64,000 nt of DNA, from NCBI RefSeq assembly GCF_001742745.1, contig NZ_MJAK01000003.1, forward strand, positions 62,001 to 126,000. The letters are read 5' to 3'. The notes beneath the pieces were generated by a model that searched no databases, had not been told where the DNA came from, and worked only from the letters and a program-made list of their open reading frames with translations. The DNA comes from Curtobacterium sp. ER1/6 (GTDB lineage Bacteria; Actinomycetota; Actinomycetes; Actinomycetales; Microbacteriaceae). The position numbers and the translations under genes were made by a program. Positions 15,685 through 24,166 of the stretch are shown here, in pieces; position 1 is the first letter of the stretch; every line of letters starts with the position of its first letter.

Positions 15685-16410
15685 ATGAGCACCGACCCCG
15701 AGCGCCGCCGCAGGAGGGCCGACGTCATCGGCATCCTCGAGCCGAACCCCCGTCCGCTGTCGACGATCGCGATCGCCGTGGTCGCCGTGCTCGTGCTCAC
15801 CGTGGTCGGGTTCTTCCTCAGCACGGTCGACCTGGGGCTCGCGAAGGCGTTCAACACGCTGCACGTCGGCGCCCTCGGGGCGTTCACCACGGCGGTCTAC
15901 CACGTCATCAGTCCGGTGCCGGCGATCGCGATCACGTTCGTCGTCGCGGGGATCATCTGGTGGCGGGCTCGCGACGTCCGCCCCGCCCTCGGCTTCGGCA
16001 TGACGATCGCGATCACCTGGCTGCCGTCGGCGGCGGTGAAGGAGCTCGTGCACCGGGCACGGCCGGACGTCGCACTGCTGCCGCACCCGTTCCCCGTGCA
16101 GCCGGACCCCGGCTACCCGAGCGGGCACACCGTGTACATCACCGCGTTCGTCATCGCCCTGGTCTGGGTCGTCCGCGAGACGCGGTGGCACCAGGTGGCA
16201 CGGGTCCTCGGCGTCGTCGCGATCGCGGTCGTCTTCCTGTCGGTGTCGATCGACGCCGTGCACTACCCGACCGACGCGGCCGCGTCGATCCTCTGGGCGG
16301 TCGCCGTGGCACCCGCCGCGCGCGTGGTGTGGGTGGACTGGGTGATGCCGCGCATCCCGGTCCTCCGCCCGCGCGACGGAGCGGCCGTCCCGCTGCGCGT
16401 CCGTCGCTGA
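15685..16410 (+). CDS. PAP2 family phosphatase, membrane-bound
   Basis: A 241-residue lipid phosphatase-type protein with about five or six membrane helices. Motif 1 is KELVHRARP (Lys119 to Pro127), motif 2 is PSGH (145-148) and motif 3 ends in HYPTD (His193, Asp197). In motif 3 the usual Ser-Arg pair is Ser-Val (SVSIDAVH), so a phosphate-binding Arg appears to be missing. PAP2 enzymes dephosphorylate lipid phosphates such as phosphatidic acid or undecaprenyl diphosphate at the outer face of the membrane; the missing Arg leaves activity uncertain. It is a single gene. Confidence 0.88.
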   Translation: MSTDPERRRRRADVIGILEPNPRPLSTIAIAVVAVLVLTVVGFFLSTVDLGLAKAFNTLHVGALGAFTTAVYHVISPVPAIAITFVVAGIIWWRARDVRPALGFGMTIAITWLPSAAVKELVHRARPDVALLPHPFPVQPDPGYPSGHTVYITAFVIALVWVVRETRWHQVARVLGVVAIAVVFLSVSIDAVHYPTDAAASILWAVAVAPAARVVWVDWVMPRIPVLRPRDGAAVPLRVRR

Positions 16411-16465
16411 GGAACCCGCGCGCGGCCCTGCCGACGAACCCGCGCGCGGCCGCGCCGCCGACGTC

Positions 16466-17701
16466 CTACGCCCGGCTGCGCCGCGCCACGACGAGCGCGA
16501 CGACGGCGACGACCGCGGCGGCGAGCATGACGATCGCGAGCGGTGCCGCCGTGCCCTCGCCGCCGATGCTCACGAGGGGTGACACGAGCGCCGCGAGCCC
16601 GAACTGCAGCGCACCGAGCACGGCGGAGGCGCTGCCGGCCACCCCGGGCACCGCGCCGAGCGCCATCGCCGTGGCGTTGCCGAGCACGAGGCCCAGCGAA
16701 CCGACGGCGGTGAACAGCGGGACCGCGAGCCAGAGGACCGGCGCGCCGGTGACGACGAGCAGCGCGAACGCGACGGTCGACGCCGTCACCAGGACGATCC
16801 CGAGGGTCAGGACGCCCTCGACGGAGCGGGTCGCGGTGAGCTTCGCGGACAGGATGCTGACGCCCATCAGTGCGAGCGCGTTCAGGCCGAAGGCGAGTCC
16901 GTAGCCGACCGTGTCGAGGCCGAGCATGCCCTGGTACAGGAAGGGCGACGCCGAGATGTACGCCATCATCACCGCGAACGCGAAGCCGAACACGGCGGTC
17001 CAGCCGACGAACGTCCGCGAGCGCAGCGCTCGGAGCGGGGAGCCGGAGGCGGTGCGCTCGGCCCGCAGTGCGTCGCGACGCTCGCGCAGGTGCGTCTCGC
17101 GGACCACCGCCAGCACGGCCACGAGCATCACGACCGACAGGCCGAGGACGATCGCGAGCAGCCCGCGCCACCCGATCGGGCCGGTGAGCAACCCGCCGAG
17201 CAGCGGTGCGACCACCGGCGCGACCCCGCCGACGATCATCATGAGCGAGAACGCCCGGGCCGCGGGCCTGCCGGTCGCGAGGTCCGAGATGACCGCGCGT
17301 CCGATCACCATGCCGGCCGCGCCGCCGAGGCCCTGCAGCAGGCGTGCCACGACGAGCACACCGACGTTCGGTGCGAGCACCGCGGCCGCGCTCGCGAGCA
17401 CGCACAGCGCGGCACCCGCGAGCAGCGGCGGCACGCGGCCGAACCGGTCGGACAGCGGCCCGAAGACGAGCTGCCCCGCGGTCACGCCGACCAGGAAGGC
17501 GGTCAGGGTCAGCTGCACGGTGGTCGCGGACGCCGAGAGCTCGGTCGTCATCTGCGGGAACGCCGGCAGGTAGAGGTCGGTCGCGAACGGCGCGACCGCG
17601 CTGAGCAGGCCGAGCACGAGCAGGAGCGGCGTCGTGATGCCCGTCGGCCTGGTGGAGGGCTTCGCCGTCGCGGCGCGGATGGATCCGGTGTCGGTCGTCA
17701 T
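16466..17701 (-). CDS. Bcr/CflA-type MFS multidrug efflux transporter
   Basis: A 411-residue 12-helix transporter. The DHA1 signatures are clear: SAVAPFATDLYLPAFPQM in helix 1, GPLSDRFGRVPPLL in loop 2-3 and ARLLQGLGGAAGMVIGRAV (antiporter motif C region). Bcr/CflA proteins export drugs such as chloramphenicol or bicyclomycin. The start ATG 17701 follows an inverted repeat (17703-17718) that also covers the promoter of the divergent MarR gene, so drug-responsive repression by that MarR is likely. Confidence 0.92.
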   Translation of the reverse strand: MTTDTGSIRAATAKPSTRPTGITTPLLLVLGLLSAVAPFATDLYLPAFPQMTTELSASATTVQLTLTAFLVGVTAGQLVFGPLSDRFGRVPPLLAGAALCVLASAAAVLAPNVGVLVVARLLQGLGGAAGMVIGRAVISDLATGRPAARAFSLMMIVGGVAPVVAPLLGGLLTGPIGWRGLLAIVLGLSVVMLVAVLAVVRETHLRERRDALRAERTASGSPLRALRSRTFVGWTAVFGFAFAVMMAYISASPFLYQGMLGLDTVGYGLAFGLNALALMGVSILSAKLTATRSVEGVLTLGIVLVTASTVAFALLVVTGAPVLWLAVPLFTAVGSLGLVLGNATAMALGAVPGVAGSASAVLGALQFGLAALVSPLVSIGGEGTAAPLAIVMLAAAVVAVVALVVARRSRA

Positions 17702-17702
17702 G

Positions 17703-17718
17703 GTTATGAAACCATAAC
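17703..17718. promoter_or_regulatory. MarR operator-like palindrome between MFS and MarR genes
   Basis: GTTATG-AAAC-CATAAC is a perfect 6-bp inverted repeat with 4-bp spacing, 1 bp upstream of the efflux gene start and 30 bp from the MarR start. It is the only AT-rich patch in the divergent gap, as expected for a MarR site that controls both genes. Confidence 0.7.
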
Positions 17719-17747
17719 TCATCCGTCGGCAGCGGTACAGTGACGGC

Positions 17748-18191
17748 ATGGCACCAGCGGTCTCCGACGACGCCCTCGCCGAGTTCGCCGACGTCGTCCT
17801 GCGCATCGGCCGCGAGGTCGACCCGCACGGCCCGCACGCCCCCGACATCGTGCCGCTCACCGGGACCGAGGCGCTCGTGATGCGCTGGGTGCACCGGAAC
17901 CCCGGCGCCTCGCCGAGCGCCGTGGCCGACGCCACCGCACTCCAGCGCAGCAACTGCAGCGTCGCGCTCCGCTCGCTCGTCGCGAAGGGCATGGTCGAGC
18001 GCCGCACCGACCCGGACGACGCCCGCACGGTGCAGCTGCACCCCACGTCCCGCGCGAACGGGAGCATCGAGCGCCTGCACGCGCACTGGGCCGGGCGGCT
18101 CCGTGCCGCCCTCGCGGGCGACGACGAGGGGCTCGCCGCAGCGGCGAACCTGCTGGCGCGCATCGACGACGGCCTGCGCCGACGGGACTGA
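17748..18191 (+). CDS. MarR family regulator, probable repressor of the adjacent efflux gene
   Basis: A 147-residue winged-helix protein. The recognition part reads ASPSAVADATALQRSNCSVALRSLVAKGMV, followed by the wing RRTDPDDARTVQLHPT. The -10-like TACAGT (17736-17741) sits 6 nt before ATG 17748 without a ribosome binding site, so the mRNA is probably leaderless. It is divergent from the Bcr/CflA transporter with a shared palindromic operator. Effector ligands are likely drugs or aromatic compounds, by analogy with the family. Confidence 0.9.
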   Translation: MAPAVSDDALAEFADVVLRIGREVDPHGPHAPDIVPLTGTEALVMRWVHRNPGASPSAVADATALQRSNCSVALRSLVAKGMVERRTDPDDARTVQLHPTSRANGSIERLHAHWAGRLRAALAGDDEGLAAAANLLARIDDGLRRRD

Positions 18192-18192
18192 C

Positions 18193-18240
18193 GGCGGACG
18201 GGAGGCGCGTGGCGGGACCGGCACGCGCCTCCCGCCCGCC
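18193..18240. terminator. Hairpin (GGACGGGAGGC family) after MarR gene
   Basis: 19-bp arms (18193-18211 and 18222-18240) with one A-C mismatch begin 2 bp after the MarR stop codon. The stem carries the shared GACGGGAGGCGCG core. Confidence 0.75.
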
Positions 18241-18382
18241 TCCCGGTCACGCTTGCTACCCTGGTCGGGCACCACAGTACGCAGTGTGTACCTACCGGCC
18301 GTCGGCACCCCCGGCGGATCAACGGCGGCACCCCGACGGGCCCGTCGACCGACCAGGCCGGGCCCCAGAAGGCACACCCCTC

Positions 18383-19627
18383 ATGCTCCACGAACGTCGC
18401 GCCGACGCGTCCCTCGTCTCCCTCGCCGGTCGGTGGTACTTCCCGATCGCCTTCATCGCCCGGCTGCCCTTCGCAATGATGGTCGTCGGCGTCCTCACAC
18501 TCGTCGTCGCCTCCCGTGACTCCGTCGCGCTGGGCGGCATCAACTCCGCGTCCGTCGGGATCGGCTCGGCCGTCTTCGGCCCGCTCGTCGGCGCCGCCGC
18601 CGACCGCTTCGGCCAGCGCGCCGTGCTCGTGCCCGTCGGCCTCGCGAACGCCGTCCTCCTCGGGGTCCTGCCCCTCGTCGTCGCCGGGACCGCGCCCGAC
18701 CTCGCGGTCCTCGCGATGTCGTTCTGCATCGGCGCGACCGCCCCGCAGGTCGCCCCGATGTCCCGGACACGACTCGTCGCGATCATCCGACGCCACACGT
18801 CGCCCGCCCGTCGCGACAGGGTCTTCAGCGGCACGATGGCCTACGAGTCTGCCGCCGACGAGACCGTGTTCATCATCGGCCCGTTCCTGGTCGGCCTGCT
18901 CGCGAGTGCGATCGCACCATGGGTGGCCGTCGCCGGGGCCGCTGCGCTGACGCTCGTGTTCGTCACCGCCTTCGCGCTGCACCCCACCGGCAGGCTCGTC
19001 GTCGGTGGGCCGGCGCAGGAGACCCGGGCGCCCGTCCGACAGCTCCTCCGCCCCCGGTTGCTCGTCGTGGTCGTCGGCATCCTCGGCGTCGGTCTGTTCT
19101 TCGGCTCGACGCTGACCTCGCTGACCGCCTTCGTGGAAGGTCACGGCGAGGCGTCCCAGGCGGGCCTGCTCTACGGTGTCATGGGCATCGGCTCCGCGGC
19201 GCTCGCGCTCGGCTCGGCGGCCTTCCCACGGTCCTTCGGGGTCACGTGGCGCTGGCTCGTGTTCGGCCTCGTGCTGCTCGGCGGGGCGATCGCGTTCAGC
19301 CGTGCCGACTCGATCGGGTCCGTCGTGCTCGTCCTCGGGATCCTGGGGATCGGCATCGGTCCGACGCTCGTCGCGCAGTACAGCCTCGGGTCGGACCGCT
19401 CCCCGGTCGGCCGCTCGGCGACGACGATGACGATCCTCGGTTCGGCGGTCATCGTCGGGCAGTCGGTCGCGTCCGCGGTCGTCGGCGAGGTCGCCGAGCG
19501 GGCGGGGACGGGCGCCGCGATGCTCTTCCCGGCGTTCGCGGCGGGGCTGGTGGTGCTCGCCGCCGTGGCCGACCTGCTGCTCGCGCGGCGGGACACCCGC
19601 TCGCCGGCGCCCGAGCCGACCGCCTGA
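18383..19627 (+). CDS. MFS transporter
   Basis: A 414-residue protein with about 12 hydrophobic helices and a DRFGQRA loop motif between helices 2 and 3. The N-terminal YFPIAFIARLPFAMM and the central MSRTRLVAIIRRH segments resemble the actinobacterial MFS group seen near sugar or drug genes, but no substrate can be named. ATG 18383 follows about 140 bp of leader containing a -10-like TACCCT (18255-18260) and a short GTAC-N7-GTAC repeat. The coding direction matches the epimerase gene that starts 25 bp after its stop, so the two may be co-transcribed. Confidence 0.85.
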   Translation: MLHERRADASLVSLAGRWYFPIAFIARLPFAMMVVGVLTLVVASRDSVALGGINSASVGIGSAVFGPLVGAAADRFGQRAVLVPVGLANAVLLGVLPLVVAGTAPDLAVLAMSFCIGATAPQVAPMSRTRLVAIIRRHTSPARRDRVFSGTMAYESAADETVFIIGPFLVGLLASAIAPWVAVAGAAALTLVFVTAFALHPTGRLVVGGPAQETRAPVRQLLRPRLLVVVVGILGVGLFFGSTLTSLTAFVEGHGEASQAGLLYGVMGIGSAALALGSAAFPRSFGVTWRWLVFGLVLLGGAIAFSRADSIGSVVLVLGILGIGIGPTLVAQYSLGSDRSPVGRSATTMTILGSAVIVGQSVASAVVGEVAERAGTGAAMLFPAFAAGLVVLAAVADLLLARRDTRSPAPEPTA

Positions 19628-19652
19628 CCCGGGGGCGGTGCAGGCTGGGGGC

Positions 19653-20630
19653 ATGCGCATCCTCGTCCTCGGTGGCACCGCCTGGCTCGGCCGGACCGTC
19701 GCCCAGCACGCCCTCGACGCCGGCCACGACGTCACCTGCCTGGCACGGGGCTCCGACGTCCCCGACGGTGCCCGGTCGGTCGTGGCCGACCGCGACCGGG
19801 ACGATGCACTGTCGGAGGTGACCGGCGACGTCCGCTGGGACGCCGTCGTCGACGTCTCCCGGACGCCCGAGCACGTGCGGCGATCCGTCCGTGCCCTCGA
19901 ACCCGTGACGGAGCGCTACGTCTTCGTCTCGACCGTCAGCGTGTACGCCTCACACGCGGAGCGGGGAGCCGACGAGCACACCGCCCTCCTCGAGTCGTCC
20001 GACGACCCCGCCGAGTACGGGGCCGCCAAGGTCGCCTGCGAGCGCGCGGTCCTCGACGTCTTCGGGACCGAGCGGGCGTCGATCGCGCGAGCCGGACTCG
20101 TCGGCGGACCGGGGGACCACACCGGGCGCTCCGGGTACTGGCCGTGGCGGTTCGCTCGTGCAGCCGCAACCGGCTGTGCGGTGGTCGTCCCCGCGCGCAG
20201 TGAGCGACCCACGTCGGTGATCGACGTCCGTGACCTCGCGGCCTGGCTCGTCGGAGCGGCCGAAGGTGGACGAGCGGGTGTGCACGACGTCACCGGTCGG
20301 GTCGTCACGCTGGGGCGGCACCTCGAGATCGCACGTGCCGCGGGTGCCGCGGGCGTCGAGCTCGTGCCCCTGGCGGACGACGTGCTTCTCGATCGCGGGG
20401 TGGCACCGTGGGCGGGGGAGCGGTCCCTGCCCCTCTGGATCCCCGACGACGACCACCAGGGCATGAACGACCGTCCTTCGGACCGCGCCCGCTCGGCAGG
20501 CCTGACGCGGCGGCCACTCGCCGACACGCTGGCGGACACGCTCGCGTGGGAACGACTGCAGCCGGTGCACCCGCACGGCGCAGGACTCTCGGACGACGAC
20601 GAGCTCGCCGTCCTGGCCCACGTGGGGTGA
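19653..20630 (+). CDS. NAD-dependent epimerase/dehydratase family protein
   Basis: A 325-residue extended-SDR-like protein. It starts with a Rossmann motif MRILVLGGTAWLGRTVAQHA and has VFVSTVSVYAS and EYGAAKVACE, where a Tyr-x-x-x-Lys pair is preserved (YGAAK). The C-terminal half (TSVIDVRDLAAWLV) is typical of plant-type and bacterial nucleotide-sugar or reductase members. The start ATG is preceded by a degenerate -10 (CAGGCT) at 6 nt, so it may be leaderless. The substrate is not predictable. Confidence 0.87.
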   Translation: MRILVLGGTAWLGRTVAQHALDAGHDVTCLARGSDVPDGARSVVADRDRDDALSEVTGDVRWDAVVDVSRTPEHVRRSVRALEPVTERYVFVSTVSVYASHAERGADEHTALLESSDDPAEYGAAKVACERAVLDVFGTERASIARAGLVGGPGDHTGRSGYWPWRFARAAATGCAVVVPARSERPTSVIDVRDLAAWLVGAAEGGRAGVHDVTGRVVTLGRHLEIARAAGAAGVELVPLADDVLLDRGVAPWAGERSLPLWIPDDDHQGMNDRPSDRARSAGLTRRPLADTLADTLAWERLQPVHPHGAGLSDDDELAVLAHVG

Positions 20631-20741
20631 GCCGGTCCTCCGTGTCGTCGATGCGCGCGTGCTCGAGCCGGGCGACGCTCGATCGCAGTCCGGTGCGGTT
20701 GATCACCGACAGCGACGACGGCAGCGGTAGCGGCTGCGGCA

Positions 20742-20764
20742 GCTTTATCGTGCGCAGATAAAGC
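20742..20764. other. Isolated palindrome GCTTTATC-N7-GATAAAGC
   Basis: Perfect 8-bp arms (20742-20749 and 20757-20764) with a 7-bp spacer stand in an unusually AT-rich patch in the about 160 bp between the epimerase gene and mnhG. The spacing resembles HAIR-type MerR/HspR operators, but the arm sequence differs. It could also be a weak terminator of the Mrp operon or an attachment site. No gene is seen in 20631-20789. Confidence 0.45.
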
Positions 20765-20789
20765 GGTCTAAACCTAGAAACAGGCGGGG

Positions 20790-21146
20790 TCAGTCCTCGG
20801 TGTCGTCCACCAGCAGGTCCTCGTGCCGGTAGTCGTTCGACCGCAGACCGGCGCGCGCGATCATGTGCGTCGACACCGGCACCAGGAACAGCTGGAACAC
20901 GAGGACCGGCACGACGACCCAGAACGCCGTCCACGTCCACACCGCGACGACGACCGCCGCGAGGGCGAGCGCCAACCCCAGGACCTGCGGCTTCGCCATC
21001 GCGTGCAGGCGCACGAGCGGGTCGGGGAACCGCACGATGCCGATCGCGGCGGCGAGCGAGAGCGCCGAGGCGACCAGCAGCAGCGCGAGGGCGATCCAGG
21101 CGCGGACACCGGCCCCGTCGACGAAGGACTCCAGGATCGCGATCAC
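20790..21146 (-). CDS. mnhG: Na+/H+ antiporter subunit G (MnhG/MrpG)
   Basis: A 118-residue subunit of the multisubunit Mrp cation/proton antiporter with three helices. GIVRFPDPLVRLHAMAKPQ and the C-terminal VPVSTHMIARA are the family landmarks. It is the last gene of the operon. Its ATG overlaps the mnhF stop by 4 bp (21143-21146). The acidic tail ends HEDLLVDDTED. Confidence 0.93.
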   Translation of the reverse strand: MIAILESFVDGAGVRAWIALALLLVASALSLAAAIGIVRFPDPLVRLHAMAKPQVLGLALALAAVVVAVWTWTAFWVVVPVLVFQLFLVPVSTHMIARAGLRSNDYRHEDLLVDDTED

Positions 21147-21484
21147 TTCGACTCCTCCTCCACGGCGTGCTCCGGCGTGGTCGCGTCGGCGCCCTCGTCG
21201 GACGGGTCCGAGGACGGCGTGACGATCCGGGCGACGGCGATCGTGGCGAACACGCTCGTCGCCGCGATCACCACGAGCACGGGGACGGCGGTCAGGTCCT
21301 GCCGGACGACCATCGCCGCGGCGATCACCACGAGCGCGGTGGTCAGCACGATGTCCGAGCCGATCATGCGGTCGAGGATGGTCGGACCGCGGACGATCCG
21401 GCCGACGGACAGGGCGAGCGTCGCCCCGAGCAGGGCGAGCACGAGCAGGACGCCGATGCCCATGACGACCACGGCGGCGCTCAC
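21143..21484 (-). CDS. mnhF: Na+/H+ antiporter subunit F (MnhF/MrpF)
   Basis: A 113-residue membrane subunit with three helices. GRIVRGPTILDRMIGSDIV is the family core (conserved Asp-Arg). The GTG start at 21484 overlaps the mnhE stop (GTGA), which matches the coupling pattern of the operon. The C-terminus has an acidic extension of about 25 residues (SSDPSDEGADATTPEHAVEEE). Confidence 0.92.
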   Translation of the reverse strand: MSAAVVVMGIGVLLVLALLGATLALSVGRIVRGPTILDRMIGSDIVLTTALVVIAAAMVVRQDLTAVPVLVVIAATSVFATIAVARIVTPSSDPSDEGADATTPEHAVEEESK

Positions 21485-22062
21485 CGGGTCACCGCCGGCA
21501 GCGGCTCGGCGAGTTCGGACACGTCCTGCTTCGACCCGATGGCGCGGATGACGAGCTCCTCGATGCGGTGGGCCTCGTGCGCGGCGGCCTCGACCTGCTC
21601 GGTGCGCTCGGTGTCGAGCACGTGCAGCAGCAGGCGACGGCGCGGCAGGTCGACGTCGGCGACGAACGACCCGGGCACGAGGGAGATCGCCAGGGTGGCG
21701 AGCGTGAAGGTCATCTCGGACGTGGTGTGCATCTGCACGAGCACGATCGAGCTGCGGCGGACACCGCGCGGTCGCACGGCGACCCAGGCGACCCGGAAGG
21801 ACGCGACGACGACGAGCCCCGCCCAGACCACGAGGAACCAGAGCAGCCGCGGCACCGACAGGCGCTTCGACAGCGGGACCGGCGGGAGCGGCAGCAGCTG
21901 CGTCACGAGGAGCGCGACCACGACGCCGCAGAGCAGCGTCAGCACGGTCCACGACCCCCAGAGCAGCGCCCACAGCACGGTCAGCCCGGCGACGAGCGGG
22001 ACGTCGTAGCGCCACGCGAGCGCGATGCGTCGGGCGTTCGAGGTGCGGCGGAGGTCGCTCAT
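21481..22062 (-). CDS. mnhE: Na+/H+ antiporter subunit E (MnhE/MrpE)
   Basis: A 193-residue subunit with N-terminal helices and a cytoplasmic C-terminal domain. Typical stretches are VVVASFRVAWVAVRP, TLATLAISLVPGSFVADVD and the LLLHVLDTE strand. The start ATG 22062 overlaps the mnhD stop by 4 bp. MrpE is needed for full complex assembly in other bacteria. Confidence 0.93.
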   Translation of the reverse strand: MSDLRRTSNARRIALAWRYDVPLVAGLTVLWALLWGSWTVLTLLCGVVVALLVTQLLPLPPVPLSKRLSVPRLLWFLVVWAGLVVVASFRVAWVAVRPRGVRRSSIVLVQMHTTSEMTFTLATLAISLVPGSFVADVDLPRRRLLLHVLDTERTEQVEAAAHEAHRIEELVIRAIGSKQDVSELAEPLPAVTR

Positions 22063-23747
22063 CGTGCACCTCCCAGGACGGCCTGCACGTAGCGGTCGGG
22101 CGACTCCAGCGACTCCGCTGCGCGGGTCGCGTACCCGTAGAGCGGACCGGCGACGACGGTCAGGGCGACCGAACCGAGGACCGCCACCGTCGTGACGGCC
22201 ACCAGCATGCGCGGCAGCGGCGTGTGCGCCGACGGCTCGACCGCTGCGGTCTGCCCGGTGGTCGGACTGGAGGCACTGCTCGCGTGGGGTGCGTCGGTGA
22301 CGGTGGTCGAGCCTCCCGGGTGGTACGCCTCGCCGGTCTCCTCGGACACGGTGAGGGGCGCCGGTTCCGGCGACCGCAGGTGCGCGTGCGGTTCCGCCGT
22401 GCTGGCGTGCGGCGCCGCCGCCTCGGCGGCCGGCTTGGGCCGCCAGAAGGCGGCGTCCCAGACGCGCATCAGCGCGTACAGGGTGAGGAGGCTCGTCACG
22501 ACCCCGGCGCCGATCGTCACCCACGCCATGGGGGAGCCGTCCTCGGCCGCGGCCCGGAAGAGGCCGAGCTTGCCGATGAACCCGGAGAACGGCGGGATCC
22601 CACCGAGGTTGAACGCCGGCACGAGGTACAGCGCGGCGAGGAGCGGCGCGGCCTTGAGCAGACCACCGAGCGACCGTGTCGAGGTGGTGCCGCCGATGCG
22701 CTCCATGACGCCGGACACCAGGAACAGCGTGGTCTGCACCACGATGTGGTGCACGGTGTAGAACACCGCGGCGGCGGTCCCCACGACCGAGCCGAGGCCG
22801 ATGCCCATCACCATGAAGCCGATGTGGCTGATGAGCGTGAAGGACAGCAGTCGCTTGACGTCGGTCTGCGAGACGGCGCCGAGCACGCCGACGACCATCG
22901 TGAGCACCGCGACGACGAGCAGGACGTCGTTGAGCTGCGGCCCGGGGAAGATGATGGTCTCGAGCCGGATGATCGCGTAGATGCCGACCTTCGTCAGCAG
23001 GCCCGCGAACACCGCCGTGACCGGTGCCGGTGCGGTCGGGTACGAGTCCGGCAGCCAGAACGCCAGGGGGAACACGGCGGCCTTGATGCCGAAGCCGATG
23101 AGCAGCATCGTGTGGAGCAGGAGCTGCACGTGCTCCGGCAGACCGGCGACCCGCTCGGAGATCTGCGCGATGTTCACGGTGCCGGTCGCGCCGTAGACCA
23201 GGCCGATGGCGGCGAGGAAGATCGCCGACGCGATGAGGCTCGTGACGATGTACGTCGTGCCGGCCCGGACACGCTGCTCGCTGCCGCCGAGGGTGATGAG
23301 CACGTAGCTCGCCACGAGCAGCATCTCGAACGCGACGTAGAGGTTGAAGAGGTCGCCGGCCATGAAGGCGTCGAGCACGCCGGCGGCGAGCACGAGGTAC
23401 GTCGGGTAGAAGATCGTGACCGGGGCGTCCTCGTCGTCGGGCGCGAGGTCCTGGCCGATGGAGAACAGCAGGACGAGCAGGAGCACGCTCGCGCTGACGG
23501 TGAGGAGCAGGGCGCTCAGCCGGTCGACCACGAGCGAGATGCCGTACGGGGCCTGCCAGCCGCCGACCTGCACGACGATGGTGCCGTGCTGGTCGACGAG
23601 CACCATGAGCGTCGCCGCGACGGCCACCGCGACGGCGAGGACCGCGACGGTGATCGCGCGCTGGAGCTTGCGGTGGCGCAGGAGGCCGAGGGCGACGGCG
23701 GCCCCGAGCAGCGGGACCAGGACGAGGAGCGGGACGAGCCAGGTCAT
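22059..23747 (-). CDS. mnhD: Na+/H+ antiporter subunit D (MnhD/MrpD)
   Basis: A 562-residue proton-channel-like subunit homologous to complex I ND2/4/5 proteins, with about 14 helices. Charged residues in helices follow the family pattern (FEMLLVASYVL, KAAVFPLAFWLPDSYPTAPAPV, LISHIGFM). Oddly, residues about 434-510 form a hydrophilic insertion rich in His, Pro, Ser and Thr (PHAST, EPHAHL) between the last helices, absent from typical MrpD. It overlaps mnhE and mnhC by 4 bp each. The antiporter exports Na+ and supports pH and osmotic homeostasis. Confidence 0.94.
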   Translation of the reverse strand: MTWLVPLLVLVPLLGAAVALGLLRHRKLQRAITVAVLAVAVAVAATLMVLVDQHGTIVVQVGGWQAPYGISLVVDRLSALLLTVSASVLLLVLLFSIGQDLAPDDEDAPVTIFYPTYLVLAAGVLDAFMAGDLFNLYVAFEMLLVASYVLITLGGSEQRVRAGTTYIVTSLIASAIFLAAIGLVYGATGTVNIAQISERVAGLPEHVQLLLHTMLLIGFGIKAAVFPLAFWLPDSYPTAPAPVTAVFAGLLTKVGIYAIIRLETIIFPGPQLNDVLLVVAVLTMVVGVLGAVSQTDVKRLLSFTLISHIGFMVMGIGLGSVVGTAAAVFYTVHHIVVQTTLFLVSGVMERIGGTTSTRSLGGLLKAAPLLAALYLVPAFNLGGIPPFSGFIGKLGLFRAAAEDGSPMAWVTIGAGVVTSLLTLYALMRVWDAAFWRPKPAAEAAAPHASTAEPHAHLRSPEPAPLTVSEETGEAYHPGGSTTVTDAPHASSASSPTTGQTAAVEPSAHTPLPRMLVAVTTVAVLGSVALTVVAGPLYGYATRAAESLESPDRYVQAVLGGAR

Positions 23748-24166
23748 CGTGCGGCCTCCTCGCGCTGCGCGGCCTCGGGGTCGGTGTCGATCTCGGGGTC
23801 CTCGTCGGCCGGGTCGTCGCGGTCGCGGCCGATGGCGGCGTCGGCCTCGTCGACCTCGACCTCGTCGGCGCGGGAGAGCTTCCACGACCGGTGGATGAGC
23901 GCCAGCAGGAAGGCGCTGACGGCGAAGGTGATGACGATGGCGGTCAGGGCGAACGCCTGCGGCAGCGGGTCGGTGATCCCCTCGGCCGACTTGCCGACCG
24001 GGGGCTTGCCGGCGGCGCCGGACATGACGAGCAGGAGCAGGTTGAGGGCGTTGCCGAGCAGCAGGAAGCCGAGCAGCATCCGGGTCAGGGACCGTTCGAG
24101 CAGCAGGTACACCCCGCACGAGAACAGCACCGCCATCGCGATGACGAGGACCAGCGTGATGGTCAT
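23744..24166 (-). CDS. mnhC: Na+/H+ antiporter subunit C (MnhC/MrpC)
   Basis: A 140-residue NuoK-like subunit with three helices: GVYLLLERSLTRMLLGFLLLGNALNLLLL is the hallmark, followed by DPLPQAFALTAIVITFAVSAF. The C-terminal about 35 residues are highly acidic (DRDDPADEDPEIDTDPE). ATG 24166 overlaps the mnhA stop by 4 bp. Confidence 0.93.
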   Translation of the reverse strand: MTITLVLVIAMAVLFSCGVYLLLERSLTRMLLGFLLLGNALNLLLLVMSGAAGKPPVGKSAEGITDPLPQAFALTAIVITFAVSAFLLALIHRSWKLSRADEVEVDEADAAIGRDRDDPADEDPEIDTDPEAAQREEAAR

